Part shown: positions 1-8,975 of the stretch, in pieces
Numbering within the stretch: position 1 is the first letter of the stretch
Layout of the letters: each line of letters begins with the position of its first letter
NCBI RefSeq assembly: GCF_009720745.1
Contig: NZ_WNKX01000003.1
Span: 248,001-312,000, forward strand
Source: Massilia eburnea
GTDB lineage: Bacteria; Pseudomonadota; Gammaproteobacteria; Burkholderiales; Burkholderiaceae_D
Direction: 5' to 3'
Length of the DNA stretch: 64,000 nt
Position numbers and translations under genes: made by a program
The notes under the pieces: model-generated
What the model was told of the DNA's origin: nothing
Databases searched by the model: none
Seen by the model: the letters and a program-made list of their open reading frames with translations, nothing else

Positions 1-442
1 CGTCTTCCGCCGCTTAGCTAGCAACATGAATGTAAGTCCCCACGTCGCCTCTTCTGCCGCCCCCTCATGGATGCGGCAGATCGAACTTGATGGCGCGCGC
101 AGGCGCCCCAAGCACTTTTCATGTACTGCTTGCAGCGCGCAACCAAGACGGCATGGGGGACACGTCGACCGGTCAATGACGCGACGCGCGTCGAGGATCA
201 GAGACATCGGGCCAACCATCCCAGGCTTCGTCGTCCCGACTCCCTTGGTCATGAGGAAACGACAATCTCAGTTGCGCCGGCGACCCGGTGCAATGTCTTT
301 CGACATGCGCCGCCATGGCAAAGTGCGCCAGCGTCGGCAAGCGAGGGCAAACGAATCGGCGTACACTGAAATCACTGATTCCTTAGCAATGAGGCTGATG
401 CGGACGCTGTTCTAACAGCGACGACGTCTCAAGTGTATTGGT
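1..442. other. No supported gene; left edge
   Basis: Several overlapping open frames exist on both strands, but none has a convincing ribosome binding site or recognisable protein character. The longest, 26-415 on the plus strand, is arginine-rich and reads like a shadow frame. I see no RNA gene or repeat here. Confidence 0.5.
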
Positions 443-973
443 ATGGTAACTTTTCACTACTATCGACGTGCAGTAGGCACATTTGGTTCTGGGCCAAGCT
501 CCATCCGGTTCAATGGGCGCGATTACCTGTATCGCGGCTACGCTTACGAGAACTTTATTGATGCCTACAATTACGCCCAGCTCATGCTCCTTCACCCTTC
601 CAGCGCGCCCCCCCCAATTCAGACCGTCCGCACGAAGCGCGTTCCGCCCCCCTCCGCCGACGATCTGCGGCTAATGCAACAGTTTGGCATCGAGTTTGTT
701 GCAGGTCATTACTTCTATGGCGTGTATCGCTACGATTGCCTTGGCGATGCCTGTGCCTTCGCGAGCGCTGCGCCGGGACACACCATTTGCCAGCGCAACC
801 TGCAGATCGCGCATGCCGCGCATCACTTGAATCTGCTTCAGGAGCGCTACATGGTCGATGGGAAAGGGAAAACCTTGAAGCTTCGGTCCACCGGGCGAAT
901 CGGGCACTACGACATCTTTCCCGCCAATGCCCCGCCCTCCCTCCTGTTCAAGCGCAGCTTGCCACGCAAATGA
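443..973 (+). CDS. Hypothetical protein, RFNG/GHYFYG family
   Basis: A 176 aa protein that I do not recognise as a named family. It is aromatic-rich, with an early RFNGRDYLYRG segment (about residues 22-32) and a later GIEFVAGHYFYGVYRY segment (about residues 82-97). Both segments are matched in the same order by the minus-strand protein at 3774-4121, so the two are paralogues. This copy has an extra C-terminal stretch of roughly 65 residues rich in His, Leu and Lys. No signal peptide or membrane segment is evident. The start at 443 has only a weak ribosome binding site, so a different start is possible. Confidence 0.6.
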   Translation: MVTFHYYRRAVGTFGSGPSSIRFNGRDYLYRGYAYENFIDAYNYAQLMLLHPSSAPPPIQTVRTKRVPPPSADDLRLMQQFGIEFVAGHYFYGVYRYDCLGDACAFASAAPGHTICQRNLQIAHAAHHLNLLQERYMVDGKGKTLKLRSTGRIGHYDIFPANAPPSLLFKRSLPRK

Positions 974-1182
974 GCATTCACCCGGCGGATTTCGCCCAAG
1001 TGCACCACAAACACGCCACGCTTTGCGCTATTTCGCTTCAGCATTCGCCCTTCCAAGCATGACTCGGCACGAAACGTGCGCACCTTAATCCGCGGTTCGT
1101 GTAGCCTGAATATCCAGCATACCACGCCATTTCCTCTCTCTAGCCCGTCGCGTAGGAGTCGCGATGACGCAAGGAGAGGACC

Positions 1183-1572
1183 ATGAACCAGATCGACGCC
1201 CGTGTGCTGCTGGTCGACGACAACAAGGACGCCGTTGACATGGTGTCCCAATTTCTGAGTTTCCATCACATCGACAACAAGGTCGCCTATAACGGCGCCT
1301 CCGCAGTTGCCTTGCTGGCTGACTGGCCTGCGGATATCGTGTTCCTCGACATCCAGATGCCCGACATGGATGGTTATGAAACGGCGATCGCCATGCATGC
1401 CCTCCCCCAGTGCGCTGAACTCCCTATTGTTGCGTGGACAGGCTGGGATGGCCCCGGCAGTCGTGAAGCGATGACACAGGCACGCATGGTATGGCGCCTG
1501 ACGAAGCCCGTCGCGATGGAAGAATTGCTAGCGCTCGTGTCCCGTTTTGGCAGCAGAGACCCGTCACGATAG
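1183..1572 (+). CDS. Stand-alone CheY-like response regulator
   Basis: A 129 aa single receiver domain. The acidic pocket is in LLVDDNKD near the N-terminus, the phospho-acceptor is Asp56 in VFLDIQMPDMDG, and the conserved lysine is Lys108 in TKPVAME. No output domain follows, so it probably works as a phospho-relay or protein-binding switch. A good AAGGAGAGGACC ribosome binding site precedes the ATG. No kinase is adjacent; the nearest in the window is the soluble histidine kinase at 8976, and pairing the two would be speculation. Family assignment is secure, the specific role is not. Confidence 0.93.
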   Translation: MNQIDARVLLVDDNKDAVDMVSQFLSFHHIDNKVAYNGASAVALLADWPADIVFLDIQMPDMDGYETAIAMHALPQCAELPIVAWTGWDGPGSREAMTQARMVWRLTKPVAMEELLALVSRFGSRDPSR

Positions 1573-1742
1573 AAATCGCATGCCGGCACCTCCCAGCGCA
1601 CGGCATTCTGACGGAAGCGGCCTTACGTCACACCAATCCACGTCTGACTAACAACACCGGCTGGCGCAGAACGGGGCGTTATCGCACAGGGCGTTGCTCA
1701 GGGCTGCGCCGAGCAACCTGGTCGCTTGGCGCAGGGAGGATC

Positions 1743-1973
1743 TCAAGCAGAAATCTCAATACCAAGCGCATTATCGATGCGCTCCTTCGCGAGGTGCAGG
1801 CCGAGCAATTTCGCCGAGTACATCGTCCAGGCGATCACAGTGACCTGGTATCGCGTCGGCATAGGTTCGGCGACTTTCCTGACGCTCACATGACAGTACC
1901 ACTTTGCGCTAGGCCTTCCCAAGGTCGCCCTGACTGCAGCGCAGTCAATTTCGTAGCCACGATAGCGTTGCAT
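1743..1973 (-). CDS. Small hypothetical protein, YRGYEIDC family
   Basis: A 76 aa protein starting MQRYRGYEIDC. The ATG at 1973 has an AAGGAG ribosome binding site 6 bases upstream, which fixes the start well inside the longer open frame. Its plan resembles the minus-strand protein at 5094-5360, which begins with RYKGFFLDC: both have an N-terminal Tyr-x-Gly-aromatic/Tyr-x-(Ile/Leu)-Asp-Cys segment, a middle beta-like region and a C-terminal helix rich in Ala and Lys. I cannot name a function. It lacks signal or membrane segments and is probably cytoplasmic. Confidence 0.65.
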   Translation of the reverse strand: MQRYRGYEIDCAAVRATLGRPSAKWYCHVSVRKVAEPMPTRYQVTVIAWTMYSAKLLGLHLAKERIDNALGIEISA

Positions 1974-2215
1974 GTCCGGCTCCTTCGTGCGGTCGCACTT
2001 CCTCGCTGCAGGACTTCTCGTGCGCGTCGATTGCCACGCGCACACGATTGGGCATCTGCGCCATCACGCACATCACCGCCCCCGTGCGGCTACCACAAGG
2101 GATGAATGCGCCAATTGCCGCCCTGCGATGTACGCCAAACTGGCGTGTCACAACACATCGCGCCTGGAAACCATGACATTCCCAGGCCGTCGCCCGCCGA
2201 CACAAAAACGGCGAA

Positions 2216-2509
2216 TCAACTGGCCCGAGTCCCTGAGGGCGACGGATCCTTCTCGCCGGAGCCTTCCTGCAATTCAGCCTGTCTGCGCTCGCGCGCGTTC
2301 CGGACCTTTAACCGTTTTTCCCACCAACCATAGTCCGACAAGGTTTCTTGTGCCACTTGCACGCATTGCTCGTAATCGGATGAGAGCTTGGAACATGGCG
2401 GAACCGGTGGCTCAATGCCTTGGGCAATGCAATAACGTACAGCATCCCCCAGGTCTCCCGCATTGAGCAATTCGCGGCACGCCGTCGAGTGAATCAATGC
2501 AAGATTCAT
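2216..2509 (-). CDS. Small hypothetical protein downstream of desaturase
   Basis: A 97 aa, mostly helical-looking protein with a charged C-terminal tail (KRLKVRNARERRQAELQEG). It lies 55 bases after the stop of the desaturase gene on the same strand, so it may share a transcript. The ribosome binding site is weak and distant. I do not recognise the family, and the tail suggests nucleic acid or membrane-surface contact only in a very general way. It could be a spurious frame, but its composition is more natural than that of the overlapping plus-strand frames. Confidence 0.45.
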   Translation of the reverse strand: MNLALIHSTACRELLNAGDLGDAVRYCIAQGIEPPVPPCSKLSSDYEQCVQVAQETLSDYGWWEKRLKVRNARERRQAELQEGSGEKDPSPSGTRAS

Positions 2510-2564
2510 GGTCAGATGTGCTCCGAGAAACCCCGTCCCTCAGGGCGGAGTGGCTGTCAATATC

Positions 2565-3749
2565 CTATCCATAGCTCGCCAATTGCCGGGCAAATCGCTG
2601 CAAGGGCCGTGGACCGGAACGTTCTGCATCCACGCACCAGGTCTGCAGCACCGCCAGGAGTTCCTCCTGTGTTGCCGGCGAACGTTCCCATAGCTTCTCC
2701 AGCGTCTGCCGCGCCACATGCATCGCACTGAGTCGCGCACTATGCACGATCACCTGTTCCAGCTCCACCCTTTGCCCTCCTGTGAGCCTGCAGGGTGCGC
2801 GCCGCAACAGGCGCTTCGTCTGGAGCAACGCCGCATGGGGACTTACCTTTGCCAGTCCCGTACGTTCCGCCTGAAACACATCCAAGGTCAGCACCGTCAG
2901 CTCGCGCGTCAGTACCGCACGATTGCCCAGGACCAGCTTCAAGGTCACCAGCGTCGGGACGAACTGCCCCGCGCATCGCATCAAGCGCTCTGGCGGCCGC
3001 CGGAGGGATGCCAGGCGCAACCATCGCAATAGACTGATATAGACCCAGCCGATATCCAGTTCGAACCAGCGCACCGAAAATTTTGCGGAGGTCGGAAACG
3101 TATGATGGTTGTTGTGCAGCTCCTCCCCGCCAATCAGCAGGCCAAACGGCACGATGTTGGTGGCTGCTTCCTTGCAGTCATAGTTACGGTAGCCGGCATA
3201 GTGCCCCAAGCCATTGACCACCCCGGCAGCCAGGAATGGAATCCACATCATCTGGCAAGCCCACAGCGTCAGTCCCGGTGCCCCAAACAAGACGAGTTCA
3301 ATCAGCAGGAGCAATCCCACCCCCTGCCACGTGTAGCGGCCGTAAATCCGTCGTTCCAGCCAGTCGGCCGGTCCACCGCCGCCATAGCGATCCACCAGCG
3401 CCGGGTCACTGGTCGCATCCCGGTACAGTTCGGCGCCACGCCACAAGACCTGGTTGATCCCCACCATTACTGGGCTGTGCGGATCCTTCTCTGTTTCACA
3501 ATGGGCGTGATGGCAGCGATGCACCGCCACCCACTCCCGCGTCACCATCCCCGTCGTCAGCCATAGCCAGAAGCGGAAGCAATGGGCCACAACAGGACGC
3601 AAAGTCAAGGAGCGATGCGTCTGGCACCGGTGCAGGTAGACCGTCACCGCGACGATCGTCACGTGCGTCGTCACCAGCCCGACCAGCAGCAGCTTCCACC
3701 AGCTCAACGCGAGCAGTCCTTCAGTCATCCATTGCAAATACTGCTCCAT
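2565..3749 (-). CDS. Acyl-CoA/acyl-lipid delta-9-type fatty acid desaturase
   Basis: A 394 aa integral membrane di-iron desaturase that would introduce a double bond into fatty acyl chains. The histidine boxes are visible: HRCQTHR near residue 40, HRCHHAH near residue 77, and a C-terminal EELHNNHHTFP box. Hydrophobic segments occupy about residues 10-38, 55-72 and 145-190. The C-terminal ~120 residues past the last box are a soluble helical extension, longer than in the shortest bacterial relatives. An AAGGAG site lies just before the ATG at 3749. A small same-strand gene (3774-4121) ends 24 bases upstream. Membrane-fluidity control fits the nearby cold-shock genes only loosely. Confidence 0.93.
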   Translation of the reverse strand: MEQYLQWMTEGLLALSWWKLLLVGLVTTHVTIVAVTVYLHRCQTHRSLTLRPVVAHCFRFWLWLTTGMVTREWVAVHRCHHAHCETEKDPHSPVMVGINQVLWRGAELYRDATSDPALVDRYGGGGPADWLERRIYGRYTWQGVGLLLLIELVLFGAPGLTLWACQMMWIPFLAAGVVNGLGHYAGYRNYDCKEAATNIVPFGLLIGGEELHNNHHTFPTSAKFSVRWFELDIGWVYISLLRWLRLASLRRPPERLMRCAGQFVPTLVTLKLVLGNRAVLTRELTVLTLDVFQAERTGLAKVSPHAALLQTKRLLRRAPCRLTGGQRVELEQVIVHSARLSAMHVARQTLEKLWERSPATQEELLAVLQTWCVDAERSGPRPLQRFARQLASYG

Positions 3750-3773
3750 AACGGCTCCTTGTCGACCATGCGC

Positions 3774-4121
3774 TTACAAGTTTGGGTGTTCGGCAGCAAA
3801 CGCGACCGCATCACACAATTGGCCGTAACGATAACCGCCATAGAGGAAATGACCCTCGACATAGGCGATACCATGCAGTCGCATGACACCTTCATCGTCA
3901 TCCGTCGGGTGATACGCCGCCATCCAGTTCGGCACAAACGTGTCGTCACGCAAGAAGCCGGCCTTGGCATGTTCGGCGGTTGCGTAGCGTAGCGCATCCA
4001 GGAACACATCGTAATGATGCTGTCGAAAAGCGTAACGTTTCCCATCAAAGGAAATCTCAAATCGTGCCGCCAGACTTTCATCGGATTCTTCACATTCCCC
4101 GGTGCTCGGTGCGTTGTGCAT
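3774..4121 (-). CDS. Hypothetical protein, RFNG/GHYFYG family (paralogue)
   Basis: A 115 aa protein beginning MHNAPSTGE. The ATG at 4121 is preceded by GGGAGAAAGATC, a good ribosome binding site. An upstream in-frame ATG at 4412 also has an ideal AAGGAG site, so a longer form or a short upstream peptide is possible, but the intervening sequence does not look coding in this frame. The segments FEISFDGKRYAFRQ and GIAYVEGHFLYGGYRY match the protein at 443-973, defining a two-member local family. It lies 24 bases upstream of the desaturase on the same strand and may be co-transcribed with it. Function unknown. Confidence 0.65.
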   Translation of the reverse strand: MHNAPSTGECEESDESLAARFEISFDGKRYAFRQHHYDVFLDALRYATAEHAKAGFLRDDTFVPNWMAAYHPTDDDEGVMRLHGIAYVEGHFLYGGYRYGQLCDAVAFAAEHPNL

Positions 4122-4753
4122 GATCTTTCTCCCACTGCAATCCGTACTCCCATTCATCGCCAGGATCTGACGCCGGGCCTTGGACATCGCATCGGTATTG
4201 GCTTCCTCACGCGAACCGAATGCATCCTCCGGAAACACAATTGATCGCCTCATCTTGTCTGGCCACTGAAGGCTGTTGCAGGAGACGGTGGGCGGCATAT
4301 GTTTGAGGATAGCGGTGGACGCGAATCTCAACGAGCCATCCTGGCACCTGAATTCTGCGCACCTCAGCAGGATCTTCCATCCCTGGAACCACGATGTTGA
4401 ATGTTGGCGCATGGCACACTCCTTCGCTCGCGTTCAAGAACAGACTCGGAAAGACGGTAACTACGAGCAGGCCCACCTTTCCGGCGGGGCACGACAACAG
4501 CGTGCCAGACACAGGCAGAACACCACTTCACGACGATGAGGGACTTTGACGCGATTGCGCTGTCACGCTGCAATGCAGAGGAAGACCGGCACAAAACTGG
4601 TAGTGTTGGCTGGGTACCTGCAACCCACTATACGCGCACCAACGACATTCACCTAATGATTTCGGTCCTACCCCACCATACATGCAGAAGGCTCGCCATC
4701 CCAGTCCCCAGCCGCGCTGGCACGCCACATCGCAGCAGTCGCGGACCGATCCC
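4122..4753. other. 632 bases without a confident gene
   Basis: A minus-strand frame ending at 4207 (reading APTFNIVVPGMEDPAEV near its start) has plausible codon use, but only a GTG start at about 4418 that sits on top of the likely ribosome binding site. A competing frame starts at ATG 4412. I cannot decide between them. The rest contains only overlapping shadow frames. Confidence 0.4.
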
Positions 4754-5071
4754 TTACGACGTCCAGTGCTTCATGGCTTCTGCCTCGCGGGCAGCAGTGC
4801 GTTCCTCATGTGCGGCAATTGGGTCGCCGCCGTTGTCAACCAGGCCGGCAGCGCGTTCTGCGTCGGCGTGTGCGCCTTCGGCTTCGGCGCGACCAGCTGG
4901 ATTATCGCTAACGGGAGGTTCCAGCATGTCGTGCACCATGGCACGCAGTTCTTCCACGTCCGGCGGCAAACCACGCCTCTTCCGTTGGAGAATGTAGTGT
5001 TGAATTTCAGATTCCTGTTCGGCACTCAGAGGCAGGCCGCGGAAGGAGAATTCCGGTCCAGAGTCCTTCAT
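4754..5071 (-). CDS. Small hypothetical acidic protein
   Basis: A 105 aa protein starting MKDSGPEFSFRG. The N-terminal half carries a helical block, LPLSAEQESEIQHYILQRKR followed by RGLPPDVEELRAMVHDML, and the C-terminal half is acidic and Ala-rich, probably disordered. An AGGAG ribosome binding site precedes the ATG. The gene starts 22 bases after the stop of the gene at 5094-5360 on the same strand, so the two are likely one transcript. Related small proteins seem familiar from Burkholderiales genomes, but I can give no function. Confidence 0.65.
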   Translation of the reverse strand: MKDSGPEFSFRGLPLSAEQESEIQHYILQRKRRGLPPDVEELRAMVHDMLEPPVSDNPAGRAEAEGAHADAERAAGLVDNGGDPIAAHEERTAAREAEAMKHWTS

Positions 5072-5093
5072 GACGGTTCTCCTGATTGGTAAC

Positions 5094-5360
5094 TCACACT
5101 GAGTGTACGCCTAATCCAGCGCACGCGTCGGCCTCTTGGAGATGCGCGTCGATCCACTCGCGCCCCCATGCTTTGGCGAACGACACCGCGTCTGCCGCCG
5201 TTTTCGCTAGCCAAAGGTCATGGAATGCGTACTCGTCCAATGCTGCGCCAGACTCGTGCGTGATGATGACCTGCGCAACGAAACACGCGTTACCCTGTTT
5301 GACGGGTGCGCAGTCCAGGAAGAAACCCTTGTACCGAATCGCGTTGGTAATGGCCATCAT
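5094..5360 (-). CDS. Small hypothetical protein, YRGYEIDC family
   Basis: An 88 aa protein with RYKGFFLDCAPV at the N-terminus, a hydrophobic FVAQVIITHES strand and a C-terminal helix TAADAVSFAKAWGREWIDAH. Tandem ATG codons at 5360 and 5357 follow a GGAG site. The layout matches the smaller protein at 1743-1973, suggesting a common origin. It is the first gene of a probable two-gene unit with 4754-5071. The role is unknown; it has no export signal. Confidence 0.68.
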   Translation of the reverse strand: MMAITNAIRYKGFFLDCAPVKQGNACFVAQVIITHESGAALDEYAFHDLWLAKTAADAVSFAKAWGREWIDAHLQEADACAGLGVHSV

Positions 5361-5519
5361 CTATCTCCGGCGCAGCGACCTCGCTATCGTTACTATATTA
5401 GTCCCAAACGTCTGAAAATGCCGGGCCACGCCATCGCACAGGGCTTCGGCCGACAGCCCCCCCCGTCATCACGGCATGCACACCTCCTGCTCCTACCGCC
5501 CCACAATGCAAACGATGTT

Positions 5520-5744
5520 TCATGAGGCACGTTTGCCGGCAATCCGCCGGTCAGGCAGTGGGTTGGGAATGGCGTGGCGCTCACGCGTTTGCCATAGCGG
5601 GCGGGCGAATACCTCGGTGACCAAAGGCAGCGGCAGCCCGGCCAGATGCGCCGAATTGTGGGCAAACCTCTCACCAAACGCGGCCCGAGCAGCTAAGGCT
5701 GCCGACATTTTTGCCGCAGTGGCGAGATCGATTCGGCGTGTCAT
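5520..5744 (-). CDS. Small hypothetical protein
   Basis: A 74 aa frame beginning MTRRIDLATAAKMSAALAAR and ending with a basic, Pro-rich tail. An Ala-rich helix followed by LPLPLVTEVFARPLW reads like genuine protein. The purine-rich sequence before the ATG abuts the start codon, which makes initiation doubtful. I have no functional suggestion, and it may be a chance frame. Confidence 0.4.
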   Translation of the reverse strand: MTRRIDLATAAKMSAALAARAAFGERFAHNSAHLAGLPLPLVTEVFARPLWQTRERHAIPNPLPDRRIAGKRAS

Positions 5745-6377
5745 CCTTGCAATCTACACCCTTCGCCCCGTTCTCGTCGCCCAGCAGTCGCGCATTTCCG
5801 ACAATTTCCGGTCACGCCCAGCAGCACTGCCCCGGATCCATCTGTGACAAAAAGGTTCGACACATCGCGTGGTCGGCACATGCCCCGTCGCTGACCAATG
5901 CGGCTTGCTCTATCAGTGCCAGCCACATCGCGCATCTCGAGCGTCACAGGCAACTAGCTGGCAGCGTGGGAATGCCTCATTTGAGGATCGCGCTTAGGCG
6001 GTTCCCCGCGCCGAGGGTAGTGCGCCCTGATCACCCGTCCGTGAAGGTCTTGCCGCCAGGCCAGCCATTCACCGAATCAGGCGCAGGCGGTGCTCGCTCC
6101 ACCCGAACATCGACATTCTGACTGTTGCGCAAACGTCGGGCACGCCACACCGCGAACAGCATCACTTGATCCGGCACTCGCTGACGGCAGCGCAGATCAC
6201 TTGCGACTGGCTGCAATATGGAATGCCAATCGCTCGAGCATTCGCAATGTGCTAGTCTGGTAAGTTCGCGGTGCGGATCCTTGTTGAATATCGAGGGCGT
6301 TTGCTGGACAGGTCGACAGGGGCTCAAAGGTGACGCCGTCCAGATCCGCGCTGCATTTCGATCCACCGGGAGGCATC
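5745..6377. other. 633 bases without a confident gene
   Basis: Overlapping frames occur on both strands (for example 6031-6366 minus and 5711-6121 plus), but none has a good ribosome binding site or family character. No strong hairpin was seen. The final part must hold the promoter of the gene at 6378. Confidence 0.5.
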
Positions 6378-6608
6378 ATGAGGACCATCTATTCTGATCG
6401 AAGGTATGACGTCCAGCAGTTTCGCGATTTGGACCATGCGATCGACCTGGTACGCACCCATGGCTGGCGCTATGCTGTCGAATACCTGCGCAACCAACGC
6501 ATCGACGAGTCGACGTTACAGCGCGTACTTTTTGGCGAATGGCGCAGCCGCCGCGGCTCAGCCAACCATCTGATCGTTGTCCAACAATTGCGCGCTCGCC
6601 AACACTGA
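6378..6608 (+). CDS. Small helical-motif protein, YLRNQ family copy 1
   Basis: A 76 aa protein that starts MRTIYSDRR after a strong GGGAGG site 4 bases upstream. Its core, DHAIDLVRTHGWRYAVEYL followed by RNQRIDESTLQRVLFG, recurs in related form at 10673, 16495 (twice), 18398 and 62223. The core would form two or three short helices, with the last (TLQRVL) resembling a recognition-type helix. I know of no named family that fits. The short basic tail is not conserved between copies. It is likely cytoplasmic; a DNA or protein-binding role is only a guess. Confidence 0.72.
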   Translation: MRTIYSDRRYDVQQFRDLDHAIDLVRTHGWRYAVEYLRNQRIDESTLQRVLFGEWRSRRGSANHLIVVQQLRARQH

Positions 6609-6680
6609 AGCGCAGGATCCATCCGCACGCACCGGGCTGCCGTGCGCGCCCGGCAATGGTGCCTCGTCCGAACAGGCTGC

Positions 6681-7982
6681 TCATTTCACCGAATGGCGCT
6701 CGTACCAGGTCATTAACGGCTGCACCGTGATCCCATGGGCGAGAATCGAAGCAGCCACCGTACCTAATGTCAAACTCACCAACGCTGGCGCGAATGCCTC
6801 CGTGACGCCGTGATTCAAGGCAAATACCAGGTAGTAGATTGAGCCGATCCCCCGAATGCCGAGCCACCCCACCAGTGCCTGCTTGTACAAAGGCACGCCA
6901 GCACCAAGCATCCCGACTACGACCGATGCCGGGCGCACCACCAGGAACACCAGGGGAACAAACCACCACAGGCTACTGAGGTGACCGATGGCGGGCAACA
7001 TCGCACCAATCATCATGACCATGCCGAGTTCGGCGATCCGTTCCAGCTGTTCATTGAATCCGAGGACGGCACGCGTCATGACGCCACTGGCATGATGCGA
7101 ATGGGTGGCGCGATCTTCGGCATCATGCTCGTGCGCAGCGCCCCCCCGGGGCAACGGCAACGTTCCCGCCAACGGAAAGTTGCGTGCGCGCCGCAGCGCC
7201 AGGCCGGCAAAGAATACCGACAAGAAACCTGACGCCAGGCAACTCTGGGCTGCACCAAAAGAGACGGCGATCACGCCAAGCGAGAGAAATTCATCCATGC
7301 CAATCGCGCTGTGGTGCCTGGTACGTAAGTGAATCACCAGCTTCCCCAGGAGCGCACCGATCAACGTGCCCATCACCATGCCTCCGACCGTCGACCATAC
7401 GACATCGATCAACCACCAGGACCATCCCCAGTCACCCAAATCGTGGAGTTGCATGAATCCTAGCCCCAACAGGACCAACGGGAATGCCGTTCCGTCATTG
7501 AGCGCGCCTTCCCCTGCCAGGCTAAGACGCATCGCATCATGCTCGGCCCCTGGCCTGGACTGGATCGCCGAGGCCAACACCGGGTCGGTGGGTGCGAGAA
7601 TCCCGCCAAGCAAGATTGCCAGGCCAGGCGGCAAGCCAATACCATAGACCCCAATGGCGGCGATCGCGCCCACCGTGACCGCCATCGACAAGAAGGCCAG
7701 GCGATACGGTGCGATCCATCGGCGATCGAGCATCGGCACCTCAAACTTCAAGCCCACAGAAAACAAGGAAATCAGCAGCGCGGCCTCAGCGACCAATTCC
7801 AGCGAGGGCGCTTGCGCGATGGGGTCCAGCACCAAGACGCCAAAGCCAGACGGACTGAGCAAAACGCCAAGCCCCAGGTAAATCATCGCGCCACTGAGCG
7901 GCAAGCGCGTCACCAGCGTCCCGATCAGCATCATCGCGATCAAGATCGACCCGCCCAATAGGACCCACGTTGCGATCGACAT
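6681..7982 (-). CDS. Cation/proton antiporter (CPA1/NhaP-like)
   Basis: A 433 aa polytopic membrane protein of the Na+/H+ exchanger fold, starting MSIATWVLLGGS; upstream in-frame codons back to 8006 are basic and less likely to be translated. About 11-12 hydrophobic segments are visible. Family hallmarks include GGILAPTDPVLASAIQ near residue 120 (the TDP segment of the unwound helix) and GEGALNDGTAFPLVLL near residue 150 (the ND pair expected in electroneutral CPA1 transport). A His-rich cytoplasmic loop (HEHDAEDRATHSHH) near residue 290 might bind metal or sense pH. It would exchange Na+ or K+ for protons in the inner membrane. The gene appears to stand alone. Confidence 0.9.
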   Translation of the reverse strand: MSIATWVLLGGSILIAMMLIGTLVTRLPLSGAMIYLGLGVLLSPSGFGVLVLDPIAQAPSLELVAEAALLISLFSVGLKFEVPMLDRRWIAPYRLAFLSMAVTVGAIAAIGVYGIGLPPGLAILLGGILAPTDPVLASAIQSRPGAEHDAMRLSLAGEGALNDGTAFPLVLLGLGFMQLHDLGDWGWSWWLIDVVWSTVGGMVMGTLIGALLGKLVIHLRTRHHSAIGMDEFLSLGVIAVSFGAAQSCLASGFLSVFFAGLALRRARNFPLAGTLPLPRGGAAHEHDAEDRATHSHHASGVMTRAVLGFNEQLERIAELGMVMMIGAMLPAIGHLSSLWWFVPLVFLVVRPASVVVGMLGAGVPLYKQALVGWLGIRGIGSIYYLVFALNHGVTEAFAPALVSLTLGTVAASILAHGITVQPLMTWYERHSVK

Positions 7983-8550
7983 CGACGCCCTCCACCGGGA
8001 ACGCACATGTTGCGCGACGATGCTCTCGCCCGGCTTTCGCCGCCATTGGGTACGCCGTCACTCATGTGTACCACCGAGCCACCTGCAAACACTTCGGCAA
8101 GCGCGTGCGCAACATTCACGGTGCACACTTGGCGCCACACGCATGGCGCCAGCTGCGCACGCTCTAGCAGTACAATCCGCTTACCCATCGGTGATGGCGA
8201 CGTCGTCGCGAGCGTCACCAGTCAAAGACAGGAGGTGCGACAAATGACGAGCCCGCAGCCCCCAGTTCCACTATACGCTCTGGTGAAGCAATGCACGGCG
8301 CGTCCTATCGGTGCAGCACGCGCAGCGATCCAGGTAACGACGACCACAGCCGCCTCGGGCCTTGCCCCTCCATTACCCCGCTATCGCAGCAACGCTCGCA
8401 CCCCTTGCTGCTTGGCAGGAAAACCCCCGGCAAGCAATCCCCTCCTTACGTATAATGAAGTGAGGGGCGACGCATTGGCACCTTGTGGATGACGCGCACA
8501 ACGGCACGCCATCCCGCAGTGACCGCTGCTCCTTGGATTGAGAGGAATGG
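7983..8550. other. 568 bases without a confident gene
   Basis: Both strands carry overlapping arginine and proline-rich frames (for example 8007-8492 plus and 8381-8743 minus) typical of non-coding GC-rich DNA. The interval should hold the divergent promoters of the antiporter and of the small gene at 8551. Confidence 0.5.
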
Positions 8551-8820
8551 ATGGAACGCATGCTGCAATGGAAAGCTTCCTATTGTCGGTCCGATGGCAG
8601 CACCGGCTTGGTCTACATGGCATTGCCCAGTGAACCACTGTGTGCTGACCTGGTGGACGCCATCCTACAATGGGATTCTGATCGCGCATACTTACAGGTG
8701 GGCACTTATCCGGTGACTGATCGATATGCACAAGCGATCGCATTCATTGAGTTGAATCAAATCACGAGCATGCATGTGAAGTCACTTGACGATGAGCTCG
8801 ATGCTTCGTCGGACGCCTAG
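8551..8820 (+). CDS. Small hypothetical protein
   Basis: An 89 aa acidic protein starting MERMLQWKASYC, with a possible AGAGGA ribosome binding site just upstream. The sequence has mixed alpha/beta character, with GLVYMALPSEPLCADLVDAI in the middle and an acidic tail (SLDDELDASSDA). I recognise no domain, and it shows no signal peptide or membrane helix. It stands alone, 155 bases before the histidine kinase gene. Confidence 0.6.
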   Translation: MERMLQWKASYCRSDGSTGLVYMALPSEPLCADLVDAILQWDSDRAYLQVGTYPVTDRYAQAIAFIELNQITSMHVKSLDDELDASSDA

Positions 8821-8975
8821 TTCGCGGTCACCAGCGATGTCAAGCCATATGCTGCGCGACCACCCCGATCGCGTGCATGGGGCCGTCGTCATGGCGCCAA
8901 CAAGCGCAGCCACCATTCGACGGTCCGGTCACGTGACCCACCCCGTCAGGACTCGGAGCAAAGTAGGGCGTGGCC

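Noticed and set aside
26..415. 129 aa plus frame at the left edge
   Set aside because: Arg-rich, no ribosome binding site, overlaps minus-strand frames of equal quality. Typical of GC-rich non-coding DNA.
907..1398. 163 aa minus frame
   Set aside because: Lies across the strongly supported plus-strand response regulator and the 443 gene, so it is an antisense shadow.
4207..4512. Minus frame with natural-looking codons (APTFNIVVPGMEDP)
   Set aside because: Only a GTG start overlapping the ribosome binding site is available, and another frame competes for the same signal. Left as undecided, not called.
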